DNA from: Istiophorus platypterus
Lineage: Eukaryota; Chordata; Actinopteri; Istiophoriformes; Istiophoridae
Direction: 5' to 3'
Length of the DNA: 64,000 nucleotides
Assembly (NCBI GenBank): GCA_016859345.1
Contig: CM029121.1
Coordinates: 11,101,411 to 11,165,410, forward strand
In this document: positions 63,557-64,000 of the stretch, piece after piece
How the letters are laid out: each line of letters starts with the position of its first letter
Numbering within the stretch: the first letter of the stretch is position 1
Program-made: the position numbers and the translations under genes
Notes under the pieces: model-generated
What the model saw: only the letters and a program-made list of their open reading frames with translations
Told to the model about the DNA's origin: nothing
Database searches by the model: none

Positions 63557-64000
63557 GCTCTCTCTGTCGTGCTCAAAAAAACAGACCAACAACATTAGTT
63601 ATGCGTGCACTGTGGAAATATGTAGACACCCTCACGCATACCAAAACACAAAAAAATGAGATAGGTTGGATAGAAAGGGTGCTAGACAGCCATGAGGCAC
63701 AATAGAGAAGAAAACTTTCAACACTTCCAGTTTGTGATTAAGTACAAGCCAGGGGCACAGAGCGCAACCACAGTCTTTTCTTAAATAACAGGTTTGGGGA
63801 ACAGAACATAATGATAATGATAATGGTGTGAAATTTGCATGTTTGCACCATGTTCTTTTCATATTCAAATAAGTTTTAGTAGTCTCTATACTTGCATATA
63901 AAATTTAAGTTCAACATTGTGCATATAATGAACTAATGCTTGCACAAACGCCCACTCACTTGCCCCTCTACACGTGCAATTCCACACCTGTTCCGACTGT
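62331..64000. other. Non-coding DNA to the window end
   Basis: Contains a C12 run followed by a CT microsatellite at 63525-63566. No exon recognised. Confidence 0.5.
63525..63566. repeat. C12 run and CT microsatellite
   Basis: Twelve C followed by about 14 CT units with one CG interruption. Confidence 0.95.

Noticed and set aside
1..64000. CRISPR array, operon, phage or bacterial mobile system
   Set aside because: The regular repeats are dinucleotide microsatellites, genes are spliced with GT/AG sites, and no bacterial-type coding density exists.
1..64000. tRNA, rRNA or tRNA-derived SINE with A and B boxes
   Set aside because: I looked for GGTTCGA-type B boxes with upstream A boxes and found no convincing pair by eye. 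A tRNA-scanning program would be decisive.

Overview
The window reads as nuclear DNA of a teleost fish, most likely a percomorph. The signs are very low gene density, split genes with GT/AG splice sites, many long CA/TG microsatellites, two decayed Tc1-type transposons and a family of small terminal-inverted-repeat elements. Nothing prokaryotic is present. The two recognisable genes, trim44 and fjx1, are neighbours in human (order SLC1A2-PAMR1-FJX1-TRIM44-LDLRAD3, from memory), so this is a conserved vertebrate synteny block seen in reverse orientation.

Left part (about 3.2-17.5 kb): trim44 on the minus strand. A CpG-rich promoter lies at 16.4-17.5 kb. A large first coding exon (15395-16039) starts in a near-perfect Kozak context. 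A 78-bp second exon follows, then a third exon (3876-4172) encoding the coiled-coil tail. The second exon lies inside a nearly identical 1.64-kb tandem duplication (10992-14277), so it is present twice, in frame, with both splice sites intact in each copy. A possible 3' end with a polyadenylation signal lies at 3171-3400, but its reading phase does not fit the best exon-3 donor.

Middle part (17.5-42.7 kb): non-coding, with a solo LTR (21883-22439) carrying a consensus Maf recognition element, a TATA box and a poly(A) signal; a deleted Tc1-type element (about 22.84-23.93 kb); a second Tc1-type element in the opposite orientation (about 29.66-31.04 kb); and a terminal-inverted-repeat element (39164-39824).

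Right part: fjx1 (42698-43981, minus) is an intact single-exon gene for the Golgi four-jointed kinase, inside a CpG island. The next 15 kb show no gene. At 60062-60221 (plus) there is a candidate signal-peptide exon with a good splice donor. Position, orientation and sequence character make it a plausible first exon of pamr1; the rest of that gene would lie beyond the window.

No operon or pathway links these genes. trim44 (ubiquitin-system regulator), fjx1 (Fat/Dachsous planar polarity) and pamr1 (secreted protease-like protein) share only the synteny block.
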